64,000 bases of DNA from Nitrincola salilacus (GTDB taxonomy: Bacteria > Pseudomonadota > Gammaproteobacteria > Pseudomonadales > Balneatricaceae). This document shows, piece by piece, positions 1-8,792 of this stretch. The notes beneath the pieces are model-generated. The model made no database searches. It saw only the letters and a program-made list of their open reading frames with translations, and was not told the origin of the DNA. The stretch lies in NCBI RefSeq assembly GCF_046271865.1, contig NZ_CP176580.1, positions 558,001 to 622,000 on the forward strand. The letters are read 5' to 3'. Position 1 is the stretch's first letter. Each line of letters begins with the position of its first letter. Position numbers and translations under genes: made by a program.

Positions 1-512
1 TGCTGGCGTTGATTATGGTAATGGTCTACCTGGCTTTCCGCTTTCAGTTCAAATTTTCCATAGGGGCGGTGCTGGCGCTGGCGCACGATGTGCTTCTGGT
101 GCTGGGCTTTTTTTCCCTGTTCAGAATCGAATTTGATCTGACGGTTCTGGCGGCAGCGCTCGCAGTTATAGGCTATTCTTTGAATGATACGATTGTTGTA
201 TATGATCGTATCCGTGAAAACTTCCGAATAATGAGAGTCGGTGAGCCGATCGATGTATTGAATTCATCCTTGAATCAGACCCTCAGTCGAACGATCGTGA
301 CCTCTTTGACGACTATGCTTGTGCTGGTGATTTTAGCCTTTTTCGGCGGTGAAATGATCTACGGCTTTGCAATAGCTTTGTTGGTCGGTGTTTTGGTGGG
401 TACTTACTCGTCTGTTTATGTCGCCGGTAATATCCTGTTGTTGCTGAAAGTATCGAAAGAGGATCTGATTCCGCCTCCGAAAGAGGAAGAGGAGATTGAG
501 CAGATACCTTGA
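1..512 (+). CDS. secF: Protein translocase subunit SecF, C-terminal part
   Basis: This is the last ~168 residues of SecF, the inner-membrane partner of SecD that uses the proton gradient to help complete protein export through SecYEG. The frame is open to the left window edge, so the N-terminal half lies outside. The visible part has the hydrophobic C-terminal membrane segments and the family signature around YSLNDTIVVYDRIREN (about positions 170-220). It ends in a short acidic tail (KEEEEIEQIP). In gammaproteobacteria it is normally the last gene of yajC-secD-secF, and a strong terminator follows the stop codon here. The identification is firm; the true start cannot be seen. Confidence 0.96.
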   Translation, partial: LALIMVMVYLAFRFQFKFSIGAVLALAHDVLLVLGFFSLFRIEFDLTVLAAALAVIGYSLNDTIVVYDRIRENFRIMRVGEPIDVLNSSLNQTLSRTIVTSLTTMLVLVILAFFGGEMIYGFAIALLVGVLVGTYSSVYVAGNILLLLKVSKEDLIPPPKEEEEIEQIP

Positions 513-519
513 AGTGTTA

Positions 520-542
520 AAAGCCGGCATCGCCGGCTTTTA
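520..542 (+). terminator. Rho-independent terminator after secF
   Basis: GCCGGC, a three-base loop ATC and GCCGGC form a short GC hairpin. It is preceded by AAAA and followed by TTTT, and starts 8 nt after the secF stop codon. Confidence 0.85.
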
Positions 543-584
543 TGTATATGCCACAAGCGCACATGCGTCGATGTGGTAATGATG

Positions 585-604
585 TCAGATCCAGAATGAT
601 CTGA
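585..604. other. Short inverted repeat upstream of rnr
   Basis: TCAGATC, six bases CAGAAT, then GATCTGA form a 7-bp perfect inverted repeat between the secF terminator and rnr. It could be an operator or a small leader hairpin; no function is assigned. Confidence 0.3.
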
Positions 605-638
605 CCGGGCCAGAGATGCCTGAAGTAATGGAATTGAT

Positions 639-3023
639 ATGAGTAAAAATTGGATAGAAAAAGACCCCGCCCAAGAGCGCGAGGCAGAAAAATACAGCAA
701 CCCGGTGCCTAGCCGCGAGTTTATACTCGATTTCCTTGAGAAGTGGGGCGCACCGATTGCGCATCTGGATTTGTGTGAGGAGCTGAAATTAAGCGATCCG
801 GATCAGGTGGAAGCAATGCGGCGCCGTCTGATTGCGATGTGTCGTGATGGACAGCTGATTTCCAACCGTCGTAACGAGTTTGGTTTGATCAGCAAGATGC
901 AACTGATCGCCGGACGGGTGATGGGTCATAGAGATGGTTTTGGCTTTCTTCGCCCCGATGCTGGCGGTGATGATCTATTTCTGAGCCCGCGTAACATGCG
1001 TGAGTTGTTTGATGGCGACAAGGTCCTGGCGCAGGAGATTGGCCTTGATCTGAAAGGCCGTCGTGAAGGCAAGGTTGTTGAAGTGCTTGAACGCAATACC
1101 CGCAAGGTGGTGGGGCGTTTTGATGGCAACAACGGATTTGGTGTACTGGTACCTGAAAATCAGCGTATGACGAATCAGGTGATGATCATTCCGGATGAAG
1201 GCTCTGAGCTGGTTTATGAAGATGGTCAACTGGTCGTTGCTGAGATCATTCAGTATCCAAACAAGCGTCAGCCGGCACGTGCAAAAGTGGTTGAGGTGCT
1301 CGGTGAGCATCTCGCGCCGGGTATGGAGATCCAGGTCGCAATCCACAACTATGACATTCCCAGCGAGTGGCCAGAAGAGGTCAGTCAGGAGCTGACCAAG
1401 CTCAGCCCTGAAGTCGCTGAGTCGGATAAAGCCAATCGTGTGGATCTTCGCAAGCTGCCCTTCGTTACTATCGATGGCGAGGACGCCAAGGATTTTGACG
1501 ACGCTGTTTACTGTGAGAAAAAGCGTTTTGGTGGTTGGCGTCTGTGGGTGGCGATTGCTGATGTTTCCTATTATGTACATCCCGGTAGTGCGCTGGATCG
1601 CGAAGCAGTCCGACGTGGCAACTCCGTTTATTTCCCGGAGTTTGTTGTTCCCATGCTGCCGGAGTTGCTGTCCAATGGATTGTGCTCGCTGAAACCGAAG
1701 GTTGATCGTCTGGCTATGGTGTGCGAGATGAATATCAGCCGTTCAGGGCAGCTTTCTGGTTACAACTTCTTTGAAGCGGTGATCAACTCCCATGCCAGGC
1801 TGACTTATAATCAGGTCGCATCGGTGTTGGGGCAGGGTGACACAGAACAGCAGGCACCGCTGCGCGAAAAACTCGCACCTCTGGTTCCGCACATTGAGCA
1901 GTTGCATACATTGTACAAAACATTGCGCAGAGCGCGTGATGAGCGTGGCGCCATCGATTTTGATACGGTTGAAACCCGTATGCTGTTTGGTGCCGGTCGC
2001 AAAATTGAGCAGATTGTGCCTGTTCACCGTAACGATGCACATAAGTTGATTGAGGAGTGCATGCTGATTGCCAACGTGGCAACAGCTCAGTTTCTGACCA
2101 AGTTTAATAAGCCAGCGCTGTATCGCATACATGAGGGGCCTAAGGATCAGAAGCTGCAGAATTTGCGTGCGTTTCTGGGTGAGCTGGGGCTCAACCTGCC
2201 TGGTGGGGAAAAGCCAGAGCCGAAGGATTATCTGCGCCTGGCTGAGGCGATTGAGGATCGTCCGGATCAGCATGTGATTCAGACCATGATGCTCAGATCA
2301 ATGCAGCAGGCTGTTTACAGTCCCGAAAACAAAGGACATTTTGGTCTGGCGTTTGAGGCCTACGCACATTTTACTTCGCCTATCCGTCGCTATCCTGATC
2401 TATTGGTGCATCGTAATATTCGTGCTGCGATCCATGGTCGTCGTCGGATCAAGGGCATAGAGCGCCCATCCGGTTTTCAGCCGAACACATCCTTCAGCAC
2501 CGAATACTCAATGGAGCAGATGGTGCAGCTGGGCGAGCACTGCTCTATGGCCGAGCGCCGTGCCGATGAGGCAACCCGCGATGTTGTGGCCTGGCTCAAG
2601 TGCGAATATATGCAGGAGCATATCGGCTCAATTTATGAGGGCGTTGTGGCTGCCGTCACGGGCTTTGGCATGTTTGTTGAACTCAAGGATCTGTATGTGG
2701 AAGGCTTGGTGCACATCTCCGCCTTGCCCAGTGATTATTACCATTTTGACCCAGGTAAGCAGCGCTTGGTTGGTGATCGTACCAAGAAGGTCTATAAACT
2801 CGGAGACACGGTTCAGGTGCGTGTGGTAAGAGTGGATCTGGATGAGCGCAAGATCGATTTCGATCTTGGCGACACCCCGGGGCAGGCACCGAGCACCAAG
2901 CCCAGTAAGCGCAATCTGTTACGTGAGGGAAAACTCAAGGAAGCCAAGGGAGCTCCACGTGGATCCGGGGCGCCGAAAGACAAGAAACGACCTGCAAGAA
3001 AGCCTCGCAAGAAAGCCTCGTAG
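639..3023 (+). CDS. rnr: Ribonuclease R
   Basis: RNase R is a processive 3'-to-5' hydrolytic exoribonuclease that degrades structured RNA, and acts in mRNA decay, rRNA quality control and cold adaptation. The 794-residue length is normal for the family. The protein has N-terminal cold-shock-type OB domains and then the RNB catalytic domain with the Mg-binding Asp cluster (DGEDAKDFDDAV, about residues 278-290). A C-terminal S1 domain follows (about 661-742; VTGFGMFVELKDLYVEGLVH), then a very basic Lys/Arg-rich tail. The ATG at 639 fits the family N terminus, although the ribosome site is weak. In many relatives rlmB follows rnr; here serB follows instead. Confidence 0.97.
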   Translation: MSKNWIEKDPAQEREAEKYSNPVPSREFILDFLEKWGAPIAHLDLCEELKLSDPDQVEAMRRRLIAMCRDGQLISNRRNEFGLISKMQLIAGRVMGHRDGFGFLRPDAGGDDLFLSPRNMRELFDGDKVLAQEIGLDLKGRREGKVVEVLERNTRKVVGRFDGNNGFGVLVPENQRMTNQVMIIPDEGSELVYEDGQLVVAEIIQYPNKRQPARAKVVEVLGEHLAPGMEIQVAIHNYDIPSEWPEEVSQELTKLSPEVAESDKANRVDLRKLPFVTIDGEDAKDFDDAVYCEKKRFGGWRLWVAIADVSYYVHPGSALDREAVRRGNSVYFPEFVVPMLPELLSNGLCSLKPKVDRLAMVCEMNISRSGQLSGYNFFEAVINSHARLTYNQVASVLGQGDTEQQAPLREKLAPLVPHIEQLHTLYKTLRRARDERGAIDFDTVETRMLFGAGRKIEQIVPVHRNDAHKLIEECMLIANVATAQFLTKFNKPALYRIHEGPKDQKLQNLRAFLGELGLNLPGGEKPEPKDYLRLAEAIEDRPDQHVIQTMMLRSMQQAVYSPENKGHFGLAFEAYAHFTSPIRRYPDLLVHRNIRAAIHGRRRIKGIERPSGFQPNTSFSTEYSMEQMVQLGEHCSMAERRADEATRDVVAWLKCEYMQEHIGSIYEGVVAAVTGFGMFVELKDLYVEGLVHISALPSDYYHFDPGKQRLVGDRTKKVYKLGDTVQVRVVRVDLDERKIDFDLGDTPGQAPSTKPSKRNLLREGKLKEAKGAPRGSGAPKDKKRPARKPRKKAS

Positions 3024-3042
3024 TATGCGTCAGGCATGATCA

Positions 3043-3074
3043 GGAGCGGTCAGCTCTGCTATAATGGCCGCTCC
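3043..3074 (+). promoter_or_regulatory. serB promoter, extended -10, inside an inverted repeat
   Basis: A TGC-TATAAT extended -10 element (3057-3065) lies 47 nt upstream of the serB ATG; no good -35 is visible, as is usual for extended -10 promoters. The -10 is enclosed by a 7-bp inverted repeat, GGAGCGG (3043-3049) and CCGCTCC (3068-3074). That repeat could be an operator or form a 5' hairpin. Confidence 0.6.
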
Positions 3075-3111
3075 AATTCACACCTCAGTCAGGCGTTAAC
3101 CGGGCACTTCC

Positions 3112-4326
3112 ATGAATGAAATAATTCTGATGACACTTTCCGGCAATGATAAACCGGGTGTCACATCGGGTATCACGGATATACTGGCAGACTATCAGAT
3201 CAATATCCTGGATATCGGTCAGGCAGTTATCCACAACACGCTTTCGCTCGGTATTCTGTTTCAGGTGCCAGCACAGTCTGCATCCTCTCCTTTATTGCGT
3301 GACCTGCTGTTCAAGGCACATGCCTTGAATATGCATGTTCGCTTTGAACCTGTGGCGGATGAGGACTATCAGCAATGGGTGCAGGCGCAGGGAAAATCTC
3401 GCCACATCATTACGCTGCTGGCCCGGCGTATCAGCGCAGAGCATATTGCACGGGTAACAGAAATTGCAGCCAGTCATGGGCTGAATATCGACAATATCAA
3501 TCGTCTGTCCGGTCGTATTCCTTTACATGGCGAGCAGCGCTCTACGCGCGCGTGTGTTGAGTTTTCGGTGCGGGGTATTCCGGCTGATGCGGCTGCGCTA
3601 CGCGAAGAGTTTCTGACCGCTGCATCTGAGCATAATGTCGATATCGCCTTCCAGCGTGATGATATCTATCGCCGCAATCGCCGCGTGGTGGTGTTTGATA
3701 TGGACTCAACATTGATTGAGGCTGAGGTGATTGATGAGCTGGCCAAGGAGGCCGGTGTTGGCGAGCAGGTATCTGAAATTACGGAATCTGCGATGCGTGG
3801 CGAGCTGGATTTCGATCAGAGCTTCCGTCGTCGAGTTGCGCTGTTGAAGGGGTTGGATGCCTCGGTGCTGGAGCAGGTCGCACAACGCCTGAAAATGACA
3901 GAGGGCGCAGAGACGTTGGTCTCGCAATTGAAGGCGCTGGGCTACAAAACAGCTATCCTGTCGGGTGGTTTCACCTACTTTGCCAACCATCTGCAGCAGA
4001 AACTCGGTTTTGACTATGTCTATGCCAATGAGCTGGATATTCAGGACGGGCGTGTCACCGGCGAGGTGAAAGGCAGTATCGTCAATGGTGAGCGCAAGGC
4101 TGAGTTACTGCGAGAGATTGCCGCGCGTGAAGGGGTTTCGCTTGAGCAGACCATTGCGGTGGGTGATGGCGCCAATGATCTGCCGATGCTGTCGATAGCA
4201 GGTCTGGGCATCGCATTTCGTGCCAAGCCGTTGGTGCGTCAGAGTGCGAAGCAGTCGATCTCAACCTTGGGTCTGGACGGTATTCTCTATCTGATCGGTT
4301 TCAGGGATCGTGACGGGCTGCACTGA
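3112..4326 (+). CDS. serB: Phosphoserine phosphatase
   Basis: SerB dephosphorylates O-phosphoserine in the last step of serine biosynthesis, as a cytosolic Mg-dependent HAD enzyme. The HAD nucleophile motif DMDST is near residue 197. The later motifs are also present: SGGFTYFA for motif II, and GDGANDLPML for the metal-binding motif. About 180 residues precede the catalytic domain and resemble two ACT domains (the first opens LMTLSGNDKPGVTSGI). The total of 404 aa matches the long Pseudomonas-type enzyme rather than the ~320-aa E. coli one. ACT domains usually bind amino acids, so feedback by serine is plausible but inferred. The gene ends 42 nt from a convergent gene. Confidence 0.96.
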   Translation: MNEIILMTLSGNDKPGVTSGITDILADYQINILDIGQAVIHNTLSLGILFQVPAQSASSPLLRDLLFKAHALNMHVRFEPVADEDYQQWVQAQGKSRHIITLLARRISAEHIARVTEIAASHGLNIDNINRLSGRIPLHGEQRSTRACVEFSVRGIPADAAALREEFLTAASEHNVDIAFQRDDIYRRNRRVVVFDMDSTLIEAEVIDELAKEAGVGEQVSEITESAMRGELDFDQSFRRRVALLKGLDASVLEQVAQRLKMTEGAETLVSQLKALGYKTAILSGGFTYFANHLQQKLGFDYVYANELDIQDGRVTGEVKGSIVNGERKAELLREIAAREGVSLEQTIAVGDGANDLPMLSIAGLGIAFRAKPLVRQSAKQSISTLGLDGILYLIGFRDRDGLH

Positions 4327-4368
4327 TTTCTCGATGCCTGTGCCCTCCTTATACAGGGTGCAGGTATG

Positions 4369-6510
4369 TCAGTCATCAAAGAAGGGGTAGTCCATCTGCG
4401 CCCTGGGTGGCTGCAGGTAATAGCCCTGAACCAGGTGCACGCCGAGGCGGAACAATTTGCTCATCAGGCGTGTGCTCTCCACCATCGGTACAATAATCAG
4501 CTTGTTCTGTTGCAGTAATGGCTTCAGCATCCACTCCAACTGATCAATGCTGATCAGTTGGCTGTTCAGGTCGGTGATGTAGCTGCCATCCAGCTTGATG
4601 TACTGGCTACCCAGTTCGCGCAGCAGACTGTCTGACTCCGATGTACAGCCGAAGTGCTTCAGGCAGGTCTTGCAGTGCAACTGCTTCAAACCTTTACAGA
4701 AGGCTCTGGCATATTCGGGAGAAGCGATGGCATCCGATTCGCTGATCTGGAATACCAGGTGGTCGGCCGGCAGTCTGAGCTCTCTGATTTTTTCAGACAG
4801 CCAAGGTAATATGTCTTTATTACGTAGTGTCCGGCCAGTCAGGTTGATGAACAGCCGGTTGCGTCGGCCGGCATTGAATTCAAGCCTCAGCAGCTTCAGG
4901 CATTCCTCCAGCACCCAGAAATCCATCTTCGCCATCACTTCATCATCACCGAGATCGCTCATGAAGATGTTGGGCGAGATCTCTTCGCCATTGTCAGACA
5001 GCAAGCGCAGCAGAATTTCGTAATTGGCTGCCTTTTCTTCGATGTGCAGAGGCACGATCGGCTGGAATAACAGCCTGAAACGGTTGTTGCTGATCGAGTC
5101 CATCACGCGCATGACTGCTTTGCTGTCTGTGTTGGTGATGGTGGTCTGCTTTTCAGGCTGATACACGCTGAAGCCGTTACCTGTACGGTTGCCATAATGC
5201 AGGCTAGCGGCCGCCAGTTTGGCTCGTGCTATCAGGTCAGAGCCTCTTGGTACGCTGTCATTGATCGGCGCTATGCCGATTGAGCAGGTGGTGTGCAGGG
5301 TATAGTTCTGTATTTTGCGATCAATATGGGCGATGGCGCGACATAGATTGTTGGCCAGTTGTGAGGATTTTTTCACATCCGGATCAAAGAAGATAATACC
5401 AAAGCTGCTGCTGTCGAGTCTGGCGACGGTGTGTGCAATATTCACATGCTCGCGCAGTACGTCTGCGACATCGCGCACCAGTTGGTCCGCGCCAGCGGGT
5501 CCAGCTTCTTCAGCAATGATTTTGTATTGATCCAGGCTGAGAAACAGAAGATTACAGTCGTGTCCGCCATGCAGCGCTTTCTTCACGGTATTTTCAAGCT
5601 GTGTCATGAAAGCGGCCTCATTCTTGAGTCCGCTGATAGGGTCCTGATCGCCGAAGGCGTGTGATTGTGTGTGTTTCACATCCTGGCTGAAGCTGAGCAG
5701 AAAGCATTCTCGGTCATGAAATATCCCGGGCTCCATGCTGACCACGGCTTTGAAACTGGTGTTGTCAAAGCGAACCGCGTTTAACTCTACCGTATCGGAG
5801 CTGTCAGTATCATGCATATAATCATGGAGGCTGTGCCAGAACTGTTCACGTTGCAGTGGCGATATCAGCTTGTCGAGTTGCAGTCCGTTGCAACTGCTGT
5901 GGTCGTAGCCGAAGAGTATGGAGAAGCTCTCGTTGGCATAAGTGATACGGCCCTCCTTGCAGAAGCAGATGGCAGTTCTGACTTCATCAATGAAGGATTG
6001 CATGCGTAGTTCGGATTTTTCCAGAAGGCTTTGTGTTTGCCTGAGAGAGCGGCGCACCTCCAGTTGCTTCAATTCCTGCTCGATCTGAAGCAAAAACAGG
6101 TGGTGTTTCTCGGGTGGGCAGATAAGACGGATGCTTTCTTTCAACAATTCGGTCTGTTGTGCTTCTGTAAGACCGTCGTCGATATGGATTACCGGGAGAT
6201 CCTTGGCGAGGCCGAGAATGTTACTGTGCGCTGTCTGAAGTTTGAGTTGTGTGGGGGCTTCAGTGCTGTACAGGAGTATATCCCAGGAGCGCTGTGACAG
6301 GGTGGTGAGCAGGCTCTCTTCATCGTTAATGACACGGCCAAGCGGAGCCAGGCCGGCTTCTCGCAGCAAGGATAGAATGAACGCCGAGCTCTCTTTTTTC
6401 AGTCCGAGAAAAAGTAAGCTGATATTCTTTCTGTGAACTCTTTTTGCCGAACCGGATAGCTTTGCCAGTAGCGCATCGGTCGTGGTGGGCCCGCTCATCT
6501 TTTCTACCAT
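4369..6510 (-). CDS. FimX-like protein with degenerate GGDEF and EAL domains
   Basis: This 713-residue protein reads as a receiver-like N-terminal region (about 25-140), a PAS domain (about 165-275), a GGDEF domain (about 290-450) and an EAL domain (about 460-705). The cyclase signature is DSSSF instead of GGDEF. The phosphodiesterase signature is EIL instead of EAL, and the DDFG motif is replaced by KHFG. Both enzymatic activities are therefore probably lost. The order and the pattern of degeneration resemble P. aeruginosa FimX, a c-di-GMP-binding protein that controls type IV pilus assembly, so a c-di-GMP sensor role is likely but inferred. An alternative ATG lies four codons downstream. 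The tRNA operon is just upstream. Confidence 0.8.
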   Translation of the reverse strand: MVEKMSGPTTTDALLAKLSGSAKRVHRKNISLLFLGLKKESSAFILSLLREAGLAPLGRVINDEESLLTTLSQRSWDILLYSTEAPTQLKLQTAHSNILGLAKDLPVIHIDDGLTEAQQTELLKESIRLICPPEKHHLFLLQIEQELKQLEVRRSLRQTQSLLEKSELRMQSFIDEVRTAICFCKEGRITYANESFSILFGYDHSSCNGLQLDKLISPLQREQFWHSLHDYMHDTDSSDTVELNAVRFDNTSFKAVVSMEPGIFHDRECFLLSFSQDVKHTQSHAFGDQDPISGLKNEAAFMTQLENTVKKALHGGHDCNLLFLSLDQYKIIAEEAGPAGADQLVRDVADVLREHVNIAHTVARLDSSSFGIIFFDPDVKKSSQLANNLCRAIAHIDRKIQNYTLHTTCSIGIAPINDSVPRGSDLIARAKLAAASLHYGNRTGNGFSVYQPEKQTTITNTDSKAVMRVMDSISNNRFRLLFQPIVPLHIEEKAANYEILLRLLSDNGEEISPNIFMSDLGDDEVMAKMDFWVLEECLKLLRLEFNAGRRNRLFINLTGRTLRNKDILPWLSEKIRELRLPADHLVFQISESDAIASPEYARAFCKGLKQLHCKTCLKHFGCTSESDSLLRELGSQYIKLDGSYITDLNSQLISIDQLEWMLKPLLQQNKLIIVPMVESTRLMSKLFRLGVHLVQGYYLQPPRAQMDYPFFDD

Positions 6511-6590
6511 GTCCGTGTGATGCCCTATAGTAACTCTGAAGGTGTAGGACTGTCAGTAGCAGAATAGTACGGAATGAGAAAGAAAAGAAG

Positions 6591-6666
6591 TGGCTGGGGT
6601 AGGAGGACTCGAACCTCCGAATGCTGGAATCAGAATCCAGTGCCTTACCAACTTGGCGATACCCCA
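6591..6666 (-). tRNA. tRNA-Gln (CTG anticodon)
   Basis: A 76-nt cloverleaf with encoded CCA. The acceptor stem TGGGGTA pairs with TACCCCA, and the anticodon loop TTCTGAT gives CUG. It is the last gene of the four-tRNA operon and identical to the copy at 10531-10606. Confidence 0.95.
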
Positions 6667-6672
6667 GTAAAG

Positions 6673-6749
6673 TGGTGGCAATGGCGGGATTCGAACCTGC
6701 GACCCACGCATTATGAATGCGTTGCTCTAACCAACTGAGCTACATTGCC
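6673..6749 (-). tRNA. tRNA-Met (CAT anticodon)
   Basis: A 77-nt cloverleaf with encoded CCA. The anticodon loop TTCATAA reads CAU. The acceptor and D-arm resemble elongator tRNA-Met (starts GGCAATGTAGCTCAG) more than initiator or lysidine tRNA-Ile2. It is identical to the copy at 6903-6979. Confidence 0.92.
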
Positions 6750-6804
6750 GATATAACCGGTACTGCTTGTTAACCTTGCGTTAACAGTTTTTTACAGCCA
6801 GGAG

Positions 6805-6879
6805 TGGCAGGGGTAGGAGGATTCGAACCTCCGCATGACGGGATCAAAACCCGTTGCCTTACCGCTTGGCGATACCCCT
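6805..6879 (-). tRNA. tRNA-Gln (TTG anticodon)
   Basis: A 75-nt cloverleaf with encoded CCA. The acceptor stem AGGGGTA pairs with TACCCCT, and the anticodon loop TTTTGAT gives UUG. Together with the CUG copies it covers both glutamine codons. Confidence 0.95.
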
Positions 6880-6902
6880 AAGTCCTTGCTTAACGCTTAA
6901 AA

Positions 6903-6979
6903 TGGTGGCAATGGCGGGATTCGAACCTGCGACCCACGCATTATGAATGCGTTGCTCTAACCAACTGAGCTACATTGCC
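6903..6979 (-). tRNA. tRNA-Met (CAT anticodon), first gene of the tRNA operon
   Basis: Identical over its full length to the tRNA-Met at 6673-6749, with encoded CCA. It lies directly downstream of the consensus-like promoter at 7001-7029. Confidence 0.92.
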
Positions 6980-7000
6980 GTTGTGCTTTTAAGGCGGCAA

Positions 7001-7029
7001 ATTATTCTCTTTTTGCCGTGTAATGTCAA
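7001..7029 (-). promoter_or_regulatory. Promoter of the four-tRNA operon
   Basis: On the minus strand a perfect TTGACA (7024-7029), a 17-nt spacer and AATAAT (7001-7006) are followed by TTGCCGCC, a GC-rich discriminator. Such discriminators are typical of stringently controlled stable-RNA promoters. The first tRNA starts about 22 nt past the -10. Confidence 0.87.
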
Positions 7030-7048
7030 CCGCTTGTGAAAGCGGTTG
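7027..7048 (-). terminator. Hairpin after ychF
   Basis: CAACCGCTT and AAGCGGTTG form a perfect 9-bp stem with a 4-nt loop, 18 nt past the ychF stop. There is no U-tract on the ychF side. The stem overlaps the -35 of the tRNA promoter. Confidence 0.45.
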
Positions 7049-7065
7049 TTAAAAAAACTGCCAGA

Positions 7066-8157
7066 TCAGACGTTGAAGCGGAAGTGCATCACATCGCCAT
7101 CCTTGACGATATATTCCTTGCCTTCCAGACGCCATTTGCCGGCTTCCTTGGCTCCCTGTTCACCCTTGTAGTTGATGAAATCATCAAACGAGATCACTTC
7201 GGCGCGGATAAAGCCTTTTTCGAAGTCGGTGTGGATCGCTGCGGCCGCCTTTGGGGCTGTTGCGCCCTGAAGCACTGTCCATGCACGTACTTCTTTAACG
7301 CCCGCTGTAAAGTAGGTCTGCAGGCCCAACAGGCTGTAACCGGCACGGATCACACGGTCCAGGCCAGGTTCATCCATGCCCATCTCTTGCAGAAATTCGA
7401 ATTTCTCGTCATCTTCCAGTTCGGCGATTTCTGATTCGAGCTTGTTGCAGATCACAACGACCTCGGCATTCTCGGCTGCGGCCAGTTCGCGTACCTGCTC
7501 CAGATGTGGGTTGTCCTCAAAGCCATCTTCGGCCACGTTGGCGATATACATGGTGGGCTTGGTGGTGAGCAGGTGGAAAGACGGAATCAGTTTCAGCTCA
7601 TCAACATTCATCTTCAATGCGCGAGCGGGCAGGCCTTCGCTTAGAAGCGGCAGCAGCTTTTCCAGCAGGGCTTTGGCTGCGATAGCCTCTTTATCGCCGC
7701 CCTTGGCATTTCGGATTGTGCGCTGCAGCTGCTTTTCAACCGACTCCAGGTCGGCCATGGCCAATTCGAGGTTGATGGTTTCGATATCGGAGATGGGGTC
7801 AATGCGGTTGGCGACATGGATAACGTTGTCGTCTTCAAAGCAGCGTACGACATGCGCAATGGCATCTGTTTCGCGAATGTTGGCCAGAAACTTGTTGCCC
7901 AGGCCTTCGCCGCGCGATGCACCGGCAACCAGGCCGGCAATGTCGACAAACTCCATGGTCGTGGGTACCACACGTTGTGGTTTGACGATCTCTGACAGCT
8001 GATCCAGTCGTTTATCTGGCATGGGAACGATGCCGGAGTTAGGCTCAATGGTACAGAAGGGGAAGTTCTCTGCATCAATGCCTGCTTTGGTCAGTGCGTT
8101 GAACAAAGTTGACTTGCCGACATTGGGTAAGCCGACGATACCGCATTTAAATCCCAT
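7066..8157 (-). CDS. ychF: Ribosome-binding ATPase YchF
   Basis: YchF belongs to the Obg-related P-loop family but hydrolyses ATP; it binds ribosomes and affects the oxidative-stress response. The 363-aa length is standard. The P-loop GLPNVGKST is at residues 8-16, and the specificity motif reads NKLE, in keeping with the relaxed guanine specificity of this family. A C-terminal TGS-like domain ends in HFRFNV. It lies 14 nt downstream of pth, the common pth-ychF pairing in gammaproteobacteria, and is probably co-transcribed with prs, rplY and pth. Confidence 0.97.
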   Translation of the reverse strand: MGFKCGIVGLPNVGKSTLFNALTKAGIDAENFPFCTIEPNSGIVPMPDKRLDQLSEIVKPQRVVPTTMEFVDIAGLVAGASRGEGLGNKFLANIRETDAIAHVVRCFEDDNVIHVANRIDPISDIETINLELAMADLESVEKQLQRTIRNAKGGDKEAIAAKALLEKLLPLLSEGLPARALKMNVDELKLIPSFHLLTTKPTMYIANVAEDGFEDNPHLEQVRELAAAENAEVVVICNKLESEIAELEDDEKFEFLQEMGMDEPGLDRVIRAGYSLLGLQTYFTAGVKEVRAWTVLQGATAPKAAAAIHTDFEKGFIRAEVISFDDFINYKGEQGAKEAGKWRLEGKEYIVKDGDVMHFRFNV

Positions 8158-8171
8158 GATCTGGTCCTGTA

Positions 8172-8765
8172 TTAAGCCTTGCCATTGAAGCTGTGCAATC
8201 GGTTCATGGCTTTGGCCCAGTCGCCATGAACAGCCAGAGGTAGATGCTGCAGTGCTTCAAGAATGGCATCTTGAGTGAGGTTGCGTTCAGTCTCCGGAGC
8301 TTTGCTCAGTACGAAGCCTGAAACCTGGTTGGCATGTCCGGGGTGGCCGATGCCAATGCGTAGTCGATAAAAATTCTTGTCATTGCCCAGTTGAGCGATG
8401 ATGTCGCGCAGACCGTTATGTCCACCGTGTCCGCCGCCTTTTTTCAGGCGAGCCGAGCCGGGAGGAAGGTCGAGCTCATCGTGAGCAACAAGGATATGTT
8501 CGGGTGCGATTTTGTAAAAACCAGCCAATGCTGCGACAGCCTTGCCACTGAGGTTCATGTAGGTAGCAGGAATCAGCAAATGAACAGTCTGACCATCAAT
8601 GATGGTTTTGCCATAGTGGCCGAAAAAGCGCCGTTCAGGTTTGAGAGGGGTCTGCTGGTGGGCAGCAAGCTGCTCCACCAACAGGGCGCCGGCATTATGA
8701 CGGGTCTGGGCGTATTCAGGGCCCGGGTTGCCCAGGCCTACAATCAGCTCGATCCTGTCCTTCAT
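8172..8765 (-). CDS. pth: Peptidyl-tRNA hydrolase
   Basis: Pth cleaves the ester bond of peptidyl-tRNAs that drop off ribosomes and so recycles tRNA; it is cytosolic and essential in most bacteria. The 197-residue length is typical. Visible signatures are GLGNPGPEY (residues 11-19, substrate-binding Asn), TRHNAG with the catalytic His (about residue 23), and HDELDLPPG with the conserved Asp (about residue 96). The gene lies between rplY and ychF, as in Pseudomonas. Confidence 0.97.
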   Translation of the reverse strand: MKDRIELIVGLGNPGPEYAQTRHNAGALLVEQLAAHQQTPLKPERRFFGHYGKTIIDGQTVHLLIPATYMNLSGKAVAALAGFYKIAPEHILVAHDELDLPPGSARLKKGGGHGGHNGLRDIIAQLGNDKNFYRLRIGIGHPGHANQVSGFVLSKAPETERNLTQDAILEALQHLPLAVHGDWAKAMNRLHSFNGKA

Positions 8766-8792
8766 GCCGTTGCCATATAGCCTCTTGGCTGA

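Noticed and set aside
4327..4368. Terminator hairpin between serB and the FimX-like gene
   Set aside because: CCTGTGCCCT and AGGGTGCAGG pair only with internal mismatches and no T-run follows, so it is too weak to list as a feature.
6591..6979. tRNA cluster as an integration site for the island
   Set aside because: No integrase, no direct repeat of a tRNA end near the island, and the island lies 25 kb away.
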